Positions 52,514 to 63,153 are shown, numbered from the stretch's first letter. The stretch: DNA of 64,000 bases from Mangrovivirga halotolerans (GCF_026241165.1 NZ_JAPFQN010000005.1:1-64000); one strand, 5' to 3'. Notes: a model not told the origin generated them from the sequence alone. Numbers and translations are program-made.

Positions 52514-54163
52514 TTAATTTTGATTTATAACTTTGTTTCTAATTGGTTTACCCGGATATACATCTTCCAGTACTTTCGATTCTCTGACTACAACAGTGCC
52601 ATTAACTAATACAAATGGGATCCCTGTTGAAGGTAAGCCTCCTTTTGCCATGGTTGCATTGTCAGAAACGGTTTCCGGATCAAAAATGGTTATATCAGCA
52701 TCTGCTCCTTCCTGAATACGGCCTTTCTTTGCCATTTGCCTGACACCATTTTCCTGTAAAAATTCAGCTTGCATATAACTCATTTTAGATATAGCCAGCA
52801 TCAATGGCATTAATTGCTTTTCACGAACCAGACGTAAAGTTTTTGCATGTGATCCTGCTCCTCTGGGGTGTCCTTGTGTCGATTCATAAGGTGTTGACCA
52901 ATCCAGTGCTAATTCTCCCGTTGCAGTAATTGATAGGGGAGCGGCATCAGATTCGATCATCGTCACAGGATTAGCCATCGCCTGAAGCATTATTTCTTCT
53001 TCCACACCTCCAAATATTACTGAAGCTCCGGGTTGTGTTTTTAATAATTCCTCGTAGCGTTCTTTGGTAAGAGGCTTCATAGTGGCAACTTCAATAATGT
53101 CCTCATAGCTGCGTCCCATATTTCTTTGATAGTTGTCCGGAGCCAGGTAATCTGCTCCTGCTACAGTCGCCCCTTGCCAGTAAGGGTAAATTGCAGCAAC
53201 AGTTTTCAGTCCATTCTTGTTACAAGCTTCAACAAGGTCAATTGCTGTTGGAGTGTAATTCAATGCTTGCTGGTGAATATGGCTAACGTATAAACCACCG
53301 CCGTAAGCAGCTACACTTGCCAGCATTTCCTGGGTTCCAAGGATTCCCGTGTTAGGAGGCATTTGACTGGAAAATCTACCATGAAGAACGGTGCTAAGAC
53401 CATATTCTCCCATTAGTTTTTGCCACATGATCGTTTCGCGACTGGTTGTGCCCCGAGTCATGTAACCGGGTACTGCACCCAGACCTAAGGCTCCTTGCTG
53501 AATTCCTTTTTCCAGCATTGCTTCCATCTTATTAATTTGTTCAGCAGTTGGCAGAAAATCTGTTAATGACATATTGAAGCCACTCTCATTATGCGGATCA
53601 AATGCATCCAGCAGGATGGAGGCTGTACTTGTTTCGTAATCTGGGTTTGCCAGTATTTCTCTTACCGCTGCTGCTGATACTGCAGCGCCATAGTTGGTTT
53701 GTGATTTGCCCTCCAGTTTTGCATACCATTCGTCTACCGGATAGGCGCCAGCTTCCATATCGAGCGGGGTAGTCACACCATCCCGCAGGCTTAATTTTTG
53801 CCCAAACGGAAAGTCGGAAATATGTGAATGAATGTCAATGAACCCTGGAGATACTACTAAACCATCAGCATTGATTGTTTCCTTTCCGGAAATTGATTCT
53901 TCTGTTATTAATCCAATCAAACCATCTTTAATGCCAACATTTCTAACGGCATCCATACCAGTTTCCGGATCCATCACCCTACCATTAAGAATGACTACGT
54001 CAAATTCAGTTGAAGGAGGCAGGGACTGATATGAAATTGAGTTATCCGTGTTTTCAGATTTATTACAGCTGAGTAGCAATGATATACTCAAAATAATTAA
54101 AATAAAGATTCGATTAACAAATAAAACGCCTGGTTTATTGGAAATGATTGAATTTGGGTTCAT
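52514..54163 (-). CDS. D-aminoacylase-like amidohydrolase lipoprotein
   Basis: Start at ATG 54163 (MNPNSIISNKPG), preceded by AAAGG on the minus strand; an upstream ATG at 54262 adds 33 unlikely residues. 549 residues with lipobox LLSC, then the amidohydrolase fold: VILNGRVMDPETG, metal site FIDIHSHISD, and later HPRGAGSHAKTLR and ITIFDPETV, as in N-acyl-D-amino-acid deacylases. It likely acts on N-acylated D-amino acids or related dipeptides in the periplasm. Part of the 49.3-60 kb cluster. Confidence 0.85.
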   Translation of the reverse strand: MNPNSIISNKPGVLFVNRIFILIILSISLLLSCNKSENTDNSISYQSLPPSTEFDVVILNGRVMDPETGMDAVRNVGIKDGLIGLITEESISGKETINADGLVVSPGFIDIHSHISDFPFGQKLSLRDGVTTPLDMEAGAYPVDEWYAKLEGKSQTNYGAAVSAAAVREILANPDYETSTASILLDAFDPHNESGFNMSLTDFLPTAEQINKMEAMLEKGIQQGALGLGAVPGYMTRGTTSRETIMWQKLMGEYGLSTVLHGRFSSQMPPNTGILGTQEMLASVAAYGGGLYVSHIHQQALNYTPTAIDLVEACNKNGLKTVAAIYPYWQGATVAGADYLAPDNYQRNMGRSYEDIIEVATMKPLTKERYEELLKTQPGASVIFGGVEEEIMLQAMANPVTMIESDAAPLSITATGELALDWSTPYESTQGHPRGAGSHAKTLRLVREKQLMPLMLAISKMSYMQAEFLQENGVRQMAKKGRIQEGADADITIFDPETVSDNATMAKGGLPSTGIPFVLVNGTVVVRESKVLEDVYPGKPIRNKVINQN

Positions 54164-54374
54164 AGTTCTTTGACCTTTATATATTTTTTTTAATTCATAA
54201 CCTTCCTGGACATCATAAAACAGGACATTGATTTTGCACCATAATATGCAGTTCAACTTCATCCGGATGTTCCTTCACCAACCACAGCTACCGATTTATA
54301 TTTGATGCGTGTTTCATTTTATCATTTCATTCAAGATCAATGGATTTCGATTCCTACAGGTGAATCATTTGATT

Positions 54375-55712
54375 TTAGTTAGTATTGTCCAGCGTATTCT
54401 TATACACCTTACCATCCTTCATTATAACCACGAAATTATTTTCTGGGTCTGCAACTAAATTCAGATCTTCCAACGGATTACCATCTACGATGATCAGATC
54501 TGCATAAGCGCCTTCTTTAATAACACCTAAAGGACCTTCTTTATATGGGTGACGAGGGCCTGATAACTCCAATAGCCTGGCATTTTCTGAGGTAGCCATT
54601 CTTAAAGCCTCATATGGAGTGAACCAGCGTGTGAGTTTAGCGAGTAATTTCCCTTGCTTTGCAGCGGCCTCTGCACTCATAAATAAATCTGTACCGTAAG
54701 CCATATTTACACCTATTTCTTTCGCAAGCTTGTAAACGTTATCCGTTCCTTGTGTTACCACTGCAAACTTCCTGTTGGACTCTTCATTAGGGAATTTATC
54801 CGCATCCTCATCGTTTAAGATGGGCTGCGTACTCAACCATACTTCATTATCTTTCATCATCTGAAGAGTTTCCCGACTCATGAGCATCCCATGTTCAATG
54901 CTTTTGACTCCGGCTTTAATTGCTATTTGTATAGCATCGTCTGTAAAGATATGCGCGCTTACATAACTATTATAGCTATTTGCAACATCAACAATAGCCT
55001 TCATTTCTTCCAGGGAATATTGTCGTACATCGATAGGGTCATAATGGGAAGCAACTCCACCGCCACCGGCAATCTTTATTTGAGTAGCTCCCATCATAAA
55101 TGCCTCACGAGTTCGTTTGCGAGCTTCAGCCTCTCCATCAGCAATTGCAGTCATCCCAACTTCCTCCCAATAGGACATATTACCAATTTTATCTGGTATC
55201 TGATTGATAAGTCTATAGTCAAAATGTCCGCCTGTCTGACTGATCATGGGGCCGGAGGGAAGTATACGCGGACCGACCACCAGCCCTTCATCGATGAGTC
55301 TTTTCAGACTAAAAACATTTCCTCCCATATCTCTCATAGTGGTAAAACCTCTCATTAAGGTTTTTGGAGAGGCAAGTGTACTTCTTATCCCGACCTCAAA
55401 AGCATCTCCTGTCAGGACAAATGTCATCGGTAGTTCTGCCAGAGCCATATGCCAGTGCATGTCGATCAACCCAGGAATCACAGTTTTTCCATCTGCATCT
55501 ATAATTATAGGATCCTTTGGAGCTTTAATAGATGAACTGATCTCTTTTATCAAATTGTTTTCGATCAGAATGTCTCCTTCGATCAGCTTTTCATTGACGC
55601 CATCGAAAATCCTGGCATTGGTTATCAATGTAACTGATTGAACATCCTGACCTTGAGTATCAAAGGTTAAGGTCAGGATGATAACTAGAAATAAATAAAA
55701 GATTTTTTTCAT
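54375..55712 (-). CDS. Exported amidohydrolase 1 (prolidase/imidazolonepropionase-like)
   Basis: A 445-residue protein with signal peptide (after FDTQGQ), an amidohydrolase barrel with GLIDMHWHM (metal His pair), TTMRDMGGN, QIKIAGGGG, IEHGM and AYGTDLFM (active Asp). Family members include Xaa-Pro and Xaa-Arg dipeptidases. First and last thirds are nearly identical to the gene at 55716, the middle has diverged; this mosaic suggests gene conversion. The stop-to-start gap to its upstream paralogue is 3 bp. Confidence 0.88.
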   Translation of the reverse strand: MKKIFYLFLVIILTLTFDTQGQDVQSVTLITNARIFDGVNEKLIEGDILIENNLIKEISSSIKAPKDPIIIDADGKTVIPGLIDMHWHMALAELPMTFVLTGDAFEVGIRSTLASPKTLMRGFTTMRDMGGNVFSLKRLIDEGLVVGPRILPSGPMISQTGGHFDYRLINQIPDKIGNMSYWEEVGMTAIADGEAEARKRTREAFMMGATQIKIAGGGGVASHYDPIDVRQYSLEEMKAIVDVANSYNSYVSAHIFTDDAIQIAIKAGVKSIEHGMLMSRETLQMMKDNEVWLSTQPILNDEDADKFPNEESNRKFAVVTQGTDNVYKLAKEIGVNMAYGTDLFMSAEAAAKQGKLLAKLTRWFTPYEALRMATSENARLLELSGPRHPYKEGPLGVIKEGAYADLIIVDGNPLEDLNLVADPENNFVVIMKDGKVYKNTLDNTN

Positions 55713-55715
55713 GGT

Positions 55716-57050
55716 TTATTTATCTAAAGTGTTTTTATAAACCTTTCCATCTTTCATTATTACTACGAAATTATTTTCAGGGTCTGCAACTAAATTCAGA
55801 TCTTCCAACGGATTACCATCTACGATAATCAGATCTGCATAAGCCCCTTCTTTAACCACACCTAATGGGCCATCCTGGTATGGATGGCGGGGACCTGCCA
55901 TTTCTAAGAGGCGTGCATTTTCGGAAGTATATATTTTAAGGGCTTCATAAGGTGTGAACCACTTCCCTAATCTTGTTACATATTCGTTCTGCTGTAGCGC
56001 AGTTTCAGGACCAAAAAGATGATCCTTGCCCACGGCTATATTAACTCCAACTTTTTTTGCTAGGGGAAATACTTTGTCGATTGCTTCTACAATTCCCTCG
56101 AATTTGCTTTGACTTAAAGGATTATCCCAAGTCATATCATCTACAAAGACCGGTTGAAGTGAAAGCCACGCGCCTTTTTCTTTCATTAGCTTAAGTGTTT
56201 CTTCACTTACAAAAAAACCGTGTTCAATACACATTACACCTGCTTCTATAGATTTTCGTACTCCCTCATCTGTATATACATGAGAGGTTACATAGGTATT
56301 GTAATTCTTAGCTTCTTCTACCACAGCTTTTATTTCTTCAGTAGAATACTCGGTTACATCTAGGGGGTCGAATTCTGAAGCTACACCACCACCAGTTGTG
56401 ATCTTTATTTGTGTGGCACCCATCTTTAAGATGTCTCGAGTTCTTAGCCTCACTTCATCTACTCCGTCCGAGGTCATTGCCATCCAATTTCGCTCCCAAT
56501 AGTTCATATAGTCTTTATCACGTGGAATCTCTAGTTTGCCGTAGTAATCTGCATGACCTGAGGTTGGGCTCATGAATGGCCCAGAGGGAAGAATTCGGTG
56601 GCCAGGATATTCTCCGGCATCGATTAGCTTTTTTATTGCAAACGGATTACCACCCGGATCTCTCACTGTTGTGAATCCTCGGAGCAAGGTTTTTTCAGCT
56701 CCGGTCATACTACGAATAGCTACTTCGGGCATATCGCCTTGATTTAGAAAAAGAACAGCAGCGGGAGTGTAAGCATAAGTCGTATGCCAATGGGCATCAA
56801 TCAAACCGGGAATTACCGTCTTGCCGCCAGCATCTATAATTGTAGCATCCTTCGGAGCTTTAATGGATGAACTAATCTCTTTTATTAAATTGTTTTCGAT
56901 CAGAATATCTCCTTCGATCAGCTTTTCATTGACGCCATCAAAGATTTTTGCATTAGTTATCAGAGTGATTGGTGTGCCATCCTGACCATGAGTATCAATA
57001 CTTAGGGTCATGGCCACTACCAATAGTAAGAGTTGATAGATTTTTTTCAT
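55716..57050 (-). CDS. Exported amidohydrolase 2
   Basis: A 444-residue paralogue of its two neighbours with signal peptide, LIDAHWHTTY metal motif, VRDPGGNPFAIKKLIDAGEY, KITTGGGVASEFDP and an active-site segment AVGKDHLF, where the usual Thr before the Asp is Lys. This may change specificity. Its middle part is closest to the gene at 57055 and its ends to the gene at 54375. Separated by only 3-4 bp from both, so it is co-transcribed. Confidence 0.88.
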   Translation of the reverse strand: MKKIYQLLLLVVAMTLSIDTHGQDGTPITLITNAKIFDGVNEKLIEGDILIENNLIKEISSSIKAPKDATIIDAGGKTVIPGLIDAHWHTTYAYTPAAVLFLNQGDMPEVAIRSMTGAEKTLLRGFTTVRDPGGNPFAIKKLIDAGEYPGHRILPSGPFMSPTSGHADYYGKLEIPRDKDYMNYWERNWMAMTSDGVDEVRLRTRDILKMGATQIKITTGGGVASEFDPLDVTEYSTEEIKAVVEEAKNYNTYVTSHVYTDEGVRKSIEAGVMCIEHGFFVSEETLKLMKEKGAWLSLQPVFVDDMTWDNPLSQSKFEGIVEAIDKVFPLAKKVGVNIAVGKDHLFGPETALQQNEYVTRLGKWFTPYEALKIYTSENARLLEMAGPRHPYQDGPLGVVKEGAYADLIIVDGNPLEDLNLVADPENNFVVIMKDGKVYKNTLDK

Positions 57051-57054
57051 AATA

Positions 57055-58392
57055 TTATTGTTCTAGTGTGTTTTTAAATACTTTTCCATCTTTCATGATG
57101 ACCAGAAAGTTTTTATCAGGGTCACCTACTAATTCGAGCTTTTCTAGCGGATTGCCATCAACGATGATCAAATCAGCATAAGCGCCTTCAACAATTTTAC
57201 CTAGTGGACCTTCCTGATATGGATGACGTGGGCCACTCAATTCCAGTAAGCGAGCATTCTCGGAAGTGGCTATTTTCAATACTTCATAAGGAGTAAACCA
57301 TTCTCCCAATCGAACTAAATATTCACTTTGTTGCTTTGCTTTTGAGGCATCCATGAGTTGATCAGTTCCAAAAGCGAGATTTATTCCTATTTCCTTTACT
57401 TTTGGATATAATTTATCAACAGCATCTGTCACTTTTTTGAATTTTGCGGCACTAACCGGGTTAGACCACACCATATCTTGTTCTTTCATTGGTTGCGGAC
57501 TTAACCATACTCCTTTTTCTTTCATTAATTTAAGCGTCTCATCAGATACAAAAAAGCCATGTTCGATACACATAACACCGGCTTCTACCGATCTGCGAAC
57601 ATCTTCATCCATCATCACATGAGACTGCACGTAGGTATTGTAATTGTTAGCTTCTTCTACAACTGCTCTTATTTCGTCCATTGAATATTCTCCTACATCA
57701 AGCGGGTCAAATTCGGATGATACACCACCGCCTGTACAAATTTTGATTTGAGTAGCACCCATTTTCAAAATATCCCTTGTTCTGAGACGAACTTCAGCTT
57801 CTCCATCAGATGTCATTGACATCATATTTCTTTCCCAATAATTAATGGTTGATTTATCTCTGGGTGTTTCCAATCTGCCGTAGTGATCTGCGTGACCGGT
57901 AGTCGGACTCATAAAAGGTCCGGATGGGAGAATTCGGTGCCCCGGGTATTCCCCTGCATCAATCAATTTCTTGATTGCAAATGGATTTCCTCCCGGGTCT
58001 CTTACGGTAGTAAATCCTCTTAGCAAGGTTTTTTCAGCTCCGGTCATACTGATTATAGCAACTTCAGGCATATCACCTGTATTCGCCAGAAGAATAGAAG
58101 CAGGGGTGTAGGCATAGGTAGTATGCCAATGGACATCGATTAGACCTGGAATTACAGTCTTTCCGTCTGCATCTAATACAGTAGCACCATTTGGAGCCTT
58201 GATAGAAGAACCAATCTCTTTAATTAAATTATTTTCAATGAGTATATCTCCTTCGACAAGCTTTTCATTAACCCCATCAAAGATCTGGGCGTTGGTGATC
58301 AGAGTGACAGAGGGTTCCTCCTGGCCTTGAACTGTTAAGTTTAAGGTGAGAAGGAATAAGACTGATAATAAATGTGATGTGATATATTTCAT
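57055..58392 (-). CDS. Exported amidohydrolase 3
   Basis: A 445-residue protein, first of the three paralogues in transcription order, 19 bp after the M20 peptidase gene. Signal peptide to VQGQ; metal motif LIDVHWHTTY; KICTGGGVSSEFDP; IEHGFF; AFGTDQLM. Same family as its neighbours (amidohydrolase 1-like dipeptidase/prolidase group). Periplasmic location is likely. Three diverged copies suggest a range of related substrates. Confidence 0.88.
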   Translation of the reverse strand: MKYITSHLLSVLFLLTLNLTVQGQEEPSVTLITNAQIFDGVNEKLVEGDILIENNLIKEIGSSIKAPNGATVLDADGKTVIPGLIDVHWHTTYAYTPASILLANTGDMPEVAIISMTGAEKTLLRGFTTVRDPGGNPFAIKKLIDAGEYPGHRILPSGPFMSPTTGHADHYGRLETPRDKSTINYWERNMMSMTSDGEAEVRLRTRDILKMGATQIKICTGGGVSSEFDPLDVGEYSMDEIRAVVEEANNYNTYVQSHVMMDEDVRRSVEAGVMCIEHGFFVSDETLKLMKEKGVWLSPQPMKEQDMVWSNPVSAAKFKKVTDAVDKLYPKVKEIGINLAFGTDQLMDASKAKQQSEYLVRLGEWFTPYEVLKIATSENARLLELSGPRHPYQEGPLGKIVEGAYADLIIVDGNPLEKLELVGDPDKNFLVIMKDGKVFKNTLEQ

Positions 58393-58411
58393 ATTATATT
58401 GATAATAAAAT

Positions 58412-59980
58412 TTATATATCCTCCAGGTTGTTAAATATCTGGTAAAAGAAGCCTATAGATTTACCGTATTCTTCTACCAAAATGCGTTCATTTACGCCAT
58501 GGAAACCTTCAAATTCTTTGGTGTTTTCTAATTGAATACCAGTGATGGTAAATACATCAGGAGCAAAATCTCTGGCTTGAAAATGTTTTGAATCTGACCC
58601 TCCAATCACAAAGAATGGTGCAACTATTAAATCATTGCCCCAAATCTGGCGAATGGTTTTTTCCAAAATCTTGTAAGCCTCACTATTAGGGTCAGCAATA
58701 TTGGTTGCCGGTGTCGAGGCTGAAATATCCTTTATCGTAATTCGGTCGTCCTGGATGGCATCTTTAACGTGTTGAATAATGACTTCAGGTGTGTCTCCAG
58801 GCATCGGTCTGAAATTAACAACTGCTGTTGCTGCAGGGGGTAATACATTGTCCTTTACACCAGCATTAAACATAGACACTGCAATGGTTGTATGCAACAT
58901 GGCTCTCGTTAATTGGTTTTCGGACATCACATCTATAAATTGTTTTTCGAGTTCAGTCATTTCACCGTCTTTCCCGAAAGCTACAGCGGCATATAATGGT
59001 TGATTTTCTTTATCCAATTCAGGTCCCATATAACGGTATTGGCTACGAACCGCAGGATGGATTCGATATGGGAATTGTGCCGCCTCTAATTTTGTAATGG
59101 CTTTAGCTAAAATTCCGATATTTGATTCTTCTGGTGGTTGAGAAGAGTGTCCGCCTACACCATGAATAGCTAGTTCCAGGCTTAGAAAACCTTTTTGGGC
59201 AATCCCGATAAGAGCGGTGTTTTCTTTTATTCCCGGGAATATGCCTGGTACTAACGGTGCCGATTCGTCCATAACATAGGCGAACCTTTTGATACCTCGA
59301 CCTTCCAAAACATCAGCAATTTTTTTAGCACCTTCTGCGCCACCAACTTCTTCATCCTGCCCAAAAACAAAATATATGGTTCTTGAAGGTTGCCAGCCTT
59401 CTTTAATTTTCATTTCTGCGGCTTCCAGGATAGCGTGAATTTGGTTTTTATCATCTAATACACCTCGACCCCAGATGTAACCATCTTTTATAGTGCCGGC
59501 AAATGGATCTACTTTCCATTCATCTCTGGAATCATCTGGTACTGGAACCACGTCTTGATGTGCATAAAATAATGCCGGCTCCAGGCTCGGGTCTTTACCT
59601 TCCCAGGTATATAACAAGCTGTATGGCCGAGGATCACCATGAAGCTCCTTTTTTAATGTTTTATGAACATTGGGATAGGCTTGCTCTAAAAACTTGTGAT
59701 AATCCTCAAAAGCTTTCGTATCAAAATCACTTCTGTCTTGGTTGGATATGGTTTTAAACTGAATAGCCCTTGATAATCTGTCTACGGCCCTATCCAGATC
59801 GACATCTATTGAGATCTGATCCACTCCAGTCATTTGCATACTGGTAAAGTCTTCCAGGTTAATCGTTTCAGACGGTTCTTTATTATTGACCTCTTCAGTT
59901 TGATTCTTATTACAACCAATTATCAGGGTAATAACCAAAATCTGCATTAGAAGGAATCTTATTTTAATATTTTTAATCAT
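58412..59980 (-). CDS. M20-family metallopeptidase lipoprotein (PM20D1/carboxypeptidase-S-like)
   Basis: A 522-residue protein with lipobox (IIGC, Cys23). M20 signatures: YAHQDVVPVP (metal His and nearby Asp), WGRGVLDDK (bridging Asp), FGQDEEVGG (catalytic and ligand Glu), and a late metal His in GGSDSKHF. Domain length and the IHGVGGHSSQPPEESNI lid region match the carboxypeptidase S/PM20D1 branch, some of whose members hydrolyse N-acyl amino acids. First gene of the minus-strand catabolic operon. Confidence 0.9.
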   Translation of the reverse strand: MIKNIKIRFLLMQILVITLIIGCNKNQTEEVNNKEPSETINLEDFTSMQMTGVDQISIDVDLDRAVDRLSRAIQFKTISNQDRSDFDTKAFEDYHKFLEQAYPNVHKTLKKELHGDPRPYSLLYTWEGKDPSLEPALFYAHQDVVPVPDDSRDEWKVDPFAGTIKDGYIWGRGVLDDKNQIHAILEAAEMKIKEGWQPSRTIYFVFGQDEEVGGAEGAKKIADVLEGRGIKRFAYVMDESAPLVPGIFPGIKENTALIGIAQKGFLSLELAIHGVGGHSSQPPEESNIGILAKAITKLEAAQFPYRIHPAVRSQYRYMGPELDKENQPLYAAVAFGKDGEMTELEKQFIDVMSENQLTRAMLHTTIAVSMFNAGVKDNVLPPAATAVVNFRPMPGDTPEVIIQHVKDAIQDDRITIKDISASTPATNIADPNSEAYKILEKTIRQIWGNDLIVAPFFVIGGSDSKHFQARDFAPDVFTITGIQLENTKEFEGFHGVNERILVEEYGKSIGFFYQIFNNLEDI

Positions 59981-60155
59981 AATAGGTTTTATTAATTATA
60001 ATTCTGTAATGATTTTTTATATTTTACCCTTAATGGGAATAGAATTAGTATATAATCAAATGACGGACTCGGGTATGAAGTGAGTGTTTTCATCTAATTT
60101 TTTCATTCTTATTAAGTTGTTTCTTTAAAGTCATATTTCATCAGTAGTGAAATCA

Positions 60156-60413
60156 CTAATTCAATAGATTTATATCTATGTCTATCAATTTTATTGAAGT
60201 TATTGCATAATGTAACTGGTGTATCTTTTGTATGATACCGATTAATGCAACCTGATCCGGTAATACTCCTGTTACTTCTGTGTATTTATTTCCGGCAATA
60301 GTGGAGGTTCTTATTTCCATTGAACCCAGGATTTCTTTCAAAGTCTGGGAAGGAGGGCCAAATAATTGGATATGATAATTTGCCGGGTTAGCAAATAGGT
60401 AATTGGTGGTCAT
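60156..60413 (-). CDS. Small hypothetical protein next to the MalT-like regulator
   Basis: An 85-residue protein without signal peptide (MTTNYLFANPANYHIQLFG), with an alternating beta/alpha pattern like a small ferredoxin-like or ACT-type fold; no firm family. It sits between the regulator gene and the M20 operon, on the same strand as both. It may be a ligand sensor or partner, which is inference from position only. Confidence 0.6.
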   Translation of the reverse strand: MTTNYLFANPANYHIQLFGPPSQTLKEILGSMEIRTSTIAGNKYTEVTGVLPDQVALIGIIQKIHQLHYAITSIKLIDIDINLLN

Positions 60414-60522
60414 AGATTTATAGATTTCATTACGACTTCTTTGATATATTAAATTTTATCTTTTAATAATTAAAAATCATCCTACTAAAGTCGCAAAAAA
60501 GTCGTATTAATCTAAAGTCTAA

Positions 60523-63153
60523 TTAAATCAGGTTTAATTCTCTTGCTCTTTTAATCATAGATGTACGATTTGGAACATCTATTTTTCTGAAAATATTTGT
60601 TAAATGGCTTTTAACAGTTACTTCTGAAATATTCAGGGATTCAGCAATCTCTTTATTGCGTAAACCCATTGCTACAGCTTTTAACACTTCCTGTTCCCTG
60701 TATGATATCTGTCTATCATTGTTTTGTTTAATCGATATTCGTGATTCGATATCAATAAAAGAATCTATTTCTTGTGGTAATAATTCTATTAAATGTGATG
60801 GAAGTATACTTTTATCTAAAATTGATATCAATGCTGGTTCCTTAATTAAATATTCAAGAATTGGCCACCAGGTATTTCGGGTATTCGCTTCATTAATAAT
60901 AGATTTTGCTAAAATTGAAGCTTTTTTATTTTTACCATTTTTATAGTAATAGTATACCTTTAACATACTTATATCCAGATAATGATATCCGTTATTAATG
61001 GAAAGTAAATATGATTCAATCTCTTTTATTCGTAAATACCCTTCCTTCATAGCCTCAGTTTGGCCAGATGAAATCAATATTTTACATTGAGTAATTATTG
61101 GCACATCCACAAAAAAGTATATTTCCATGAAATGTGTTTTGAAATTCAATTCTTTAATCTCTGATAACAAATCATTATCACTGTCATTCAACCATTTTAA
61201 CCTGGCTTTTGCAGATTGATAATAGACAATAAAAGATTTGTTTTGTAATTGATTTACCAATTTATTAATATTATCTACAGTCTCTTTCGCCAGAGTATCT
61301 TCGCCTTTTATTTTATAACATAAAGCCTTCATTATCATAGAATCGAAATACAATCGATAATTCATTTTACCAATAAATTTCATTCCGCGGTCGAGAAGAT
61401 CAATAGTTTCCTCAATGTTTAGCATTTGTAATGAAATATTTGCTAGCAAATAGCAGCTGTAGGATTCAATTGAATCAAATCCACTATCCCGAGAAAAATA
61501 TTCAAATTCCTCAACAGTTTTTTTGACCTTTTTAAAATCTCCTGATAACAACAAAACAATTGTCTTTGCGAACAAAGTTCTTAGGTAGAGATAAGTTCCA
61601 GTTTTATATATTTTTCCCATCTCAGCTATTGACCTTAATGCCTTTTCTATTTCTCCTGACATTTGTAGTGAAATGGATAAAAACAACTCTCTTCGTGCAA
61701 AAAAAGCAGTATTATCTGTATATATATTTTTTGATTTGTTGAAAAACTCGATGGCCCCTTTTGGGTCTGAGTGAACATTTAGTTGTTGATGACCTTTATT
61801 ATAAAGGATCTCTGATTTTTGTATTTCACTTAATTCGGAGTCTAATAACTTTTCTAAGGCATTAATTATAGGGGGTATTTTATCTAATTCCCATGTGTTT
61901 TCAAAGATTAGAGTCTGAGCAAGCAATAATTCAGGGTTAGTTTTTCTTATTTTTTCAGGAACTTTATCAATCCAGCGTTGGACTTGCCACCATCTATCGT
62001 TATTGAGCATATCATAACGAAATTTTGCTATTAATTCTATGGCCTTATCGTACTGATTAGATTCAATGACATAATTGATTCCTTCGTCAATCATATCATT
62101 ATCGGCAAACCATTCGCTTATATGACTGTATAATGATTGTGTTTCCTCAGGCTTATTTTCAAACGAAATCTTTAAAAGAATTTCTCTAAAAAAATGATGG
62201 AATCTGTACCATTTCCCTTGTTCATCCAATTGTGTGATAAATAAATTTTGATCCTTTAACACCTCTATTATGTTGGCATCGAAATTCCATTTATTGCCAC
62301 TAAATTTCACTATGGAACGGAGAAGGTCCTCATTGAATTTTTTACATAATGAAAAACTTAATAGGAAATCGGGTAAGTTATCGTCTAAATTTTCAATAAG
62401 GTTTTTAACAATCCTGCTTATATCATGTGACATAAGTAATGATGAATTTAATGATATTGATCTATTCTTTCTTACTAATGAAATAGCCAGTTTGATCCCA
62501 AGTATCCAGCCCTCTGCATGGTCTTCAAAATTTTTCAATTCATTTTCAGAAATAGAAATATCTAGATTTGATTCAATTAGCTCCACGATTTCATTATGAT
62601 CAAGAGCTAATTCTTTCATTCTTATTTCCTGTAATTTCTCATATACTTTCAGATCAAAAGTATTAAAGGGAGGATCTAATCTGGATATAATTATGAACTT
62701 CAAATAGCGGGTACTATATTTAATACATGTTTCAACTATTGAGTGAATATCAATATCGGTAATGAGATGGTAATCCTCAAGAATTATATATAAAGGCTCC
62801 TCTATTTCATCTAATTCATTTATAAAAACTTCTTTTAGCTTATCCTTATTTACTAATCGATGGTTGGATATCAATGAATTGAAATTATAGAACTTATTCG
62901 GGTATATCTCTTGAAGTCCAGTTACAAGATATTCTAAAAATATGTTTAAATGATTTTGATCTTCATCCAAATTCAACCATAAATAATTTACAGAATGATT
63001 ATCCAACCACTGACTCACTGCTACAGATTTACCGTACCCCGCCGGTGCACATACCAATGTTGAAACTGGTATTCCATTGAATATTTTATTTATTCTGGGT
63101 CTTGAAATAATCTGAGTACCAAGTACAGGCTTATGGAATTTCGTATTTAGCAT
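60523..63153 (-). CDS. MalT/LAL-type ATP-dependent LuxR-family regulator
   Basis: An 876-residue protein: STAND/AAA-type ATPase with Walker A APAGYGKS (residues 36-43) and Walker B-like LYIILEDYHLI, a winged-helix region, long TPR-like helical repeats (about 390-800), and a C-terminal LuxR helix-turn-helix (YREQEVLKAVAMGLRNKEIA, then SEVTVKSHLTNIFRKI). Such regulators bind ATP and an inducer, then activate operons. The adjacent peptide/N-acyl amino acid operon is the likely target. Promoter-side neighbour is the divergent gene at 63492. Confidence 0.93.
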   Translation of the reverse strand: MLNTKFHKPVLGTQIISRPRINKIFNGIPVSTLVCAPAGYGKSVAVSQWLDNHSVNYLWLNLDEDQNHLNIFLEYLVTGLQEIYPNKFYNFNSLISNHRLVNKDKLKEVFINELDEIEEPLYIILEDYHLITDIDIHSIVETCIKYSTRYLKFIIISRLDPPFNTFDLKVYEKLQEIRMKELALDHNEIVELIESNLDISISENELKNFEDHAEGWILGIKLAISLVRKNRSISLNSSLLMSHDISRIVKNLIENLDDNLPDFLLSFSLCKKFNEDLLRSIVKFSGNKWNFDANIIEVLKDQNLFITQLDEQGKWYRFHHFFREILLKISFENKPEETQSLYSHISEWFADNDMIDEGINYVIESNQYDKAIELIAKFRYDMLNNDRWWQVQRWIDKVPEKIRKTNPELLLAQTLIFENTWELDKIPPIINALEKLLDSELSEIQKSEILYNKGHQQLNVHSDPKGAIEFFNKSKNIYTDNTAFFARRELFLSISLQMSGEIEKALRSIAEMGKIYKTGTYLYLRTLFAKTIVLLLSGDFKKVKKTVEEFEYFSRDSGFDSIESYSCYLLANISLQMLNIEETIDLLDRGMKFIGKMNYRLYFDSMIMKALCYKIKGEDTLAKETVDNINKLVNQLQNKSFIVYYQSAKARLKWLNDSDNDLLSEIKELNFKTHFMEIYFFVDVPIITQCKILISSGQTEAMKEGYLRIKEIESYLLSINNGYHYLDISMLKVYYYYKNGKNKKASILAKSIINEANTRNTWWPILEYLIKEPALISILDKSILPSHLIELLPQEIDSFIDIESRISIKQNNDRQISYREQEVLKAVAMGLRNKEIAESLNISEVTVKSHLTNIFRKIDVPNRTSMIKRARELNLI

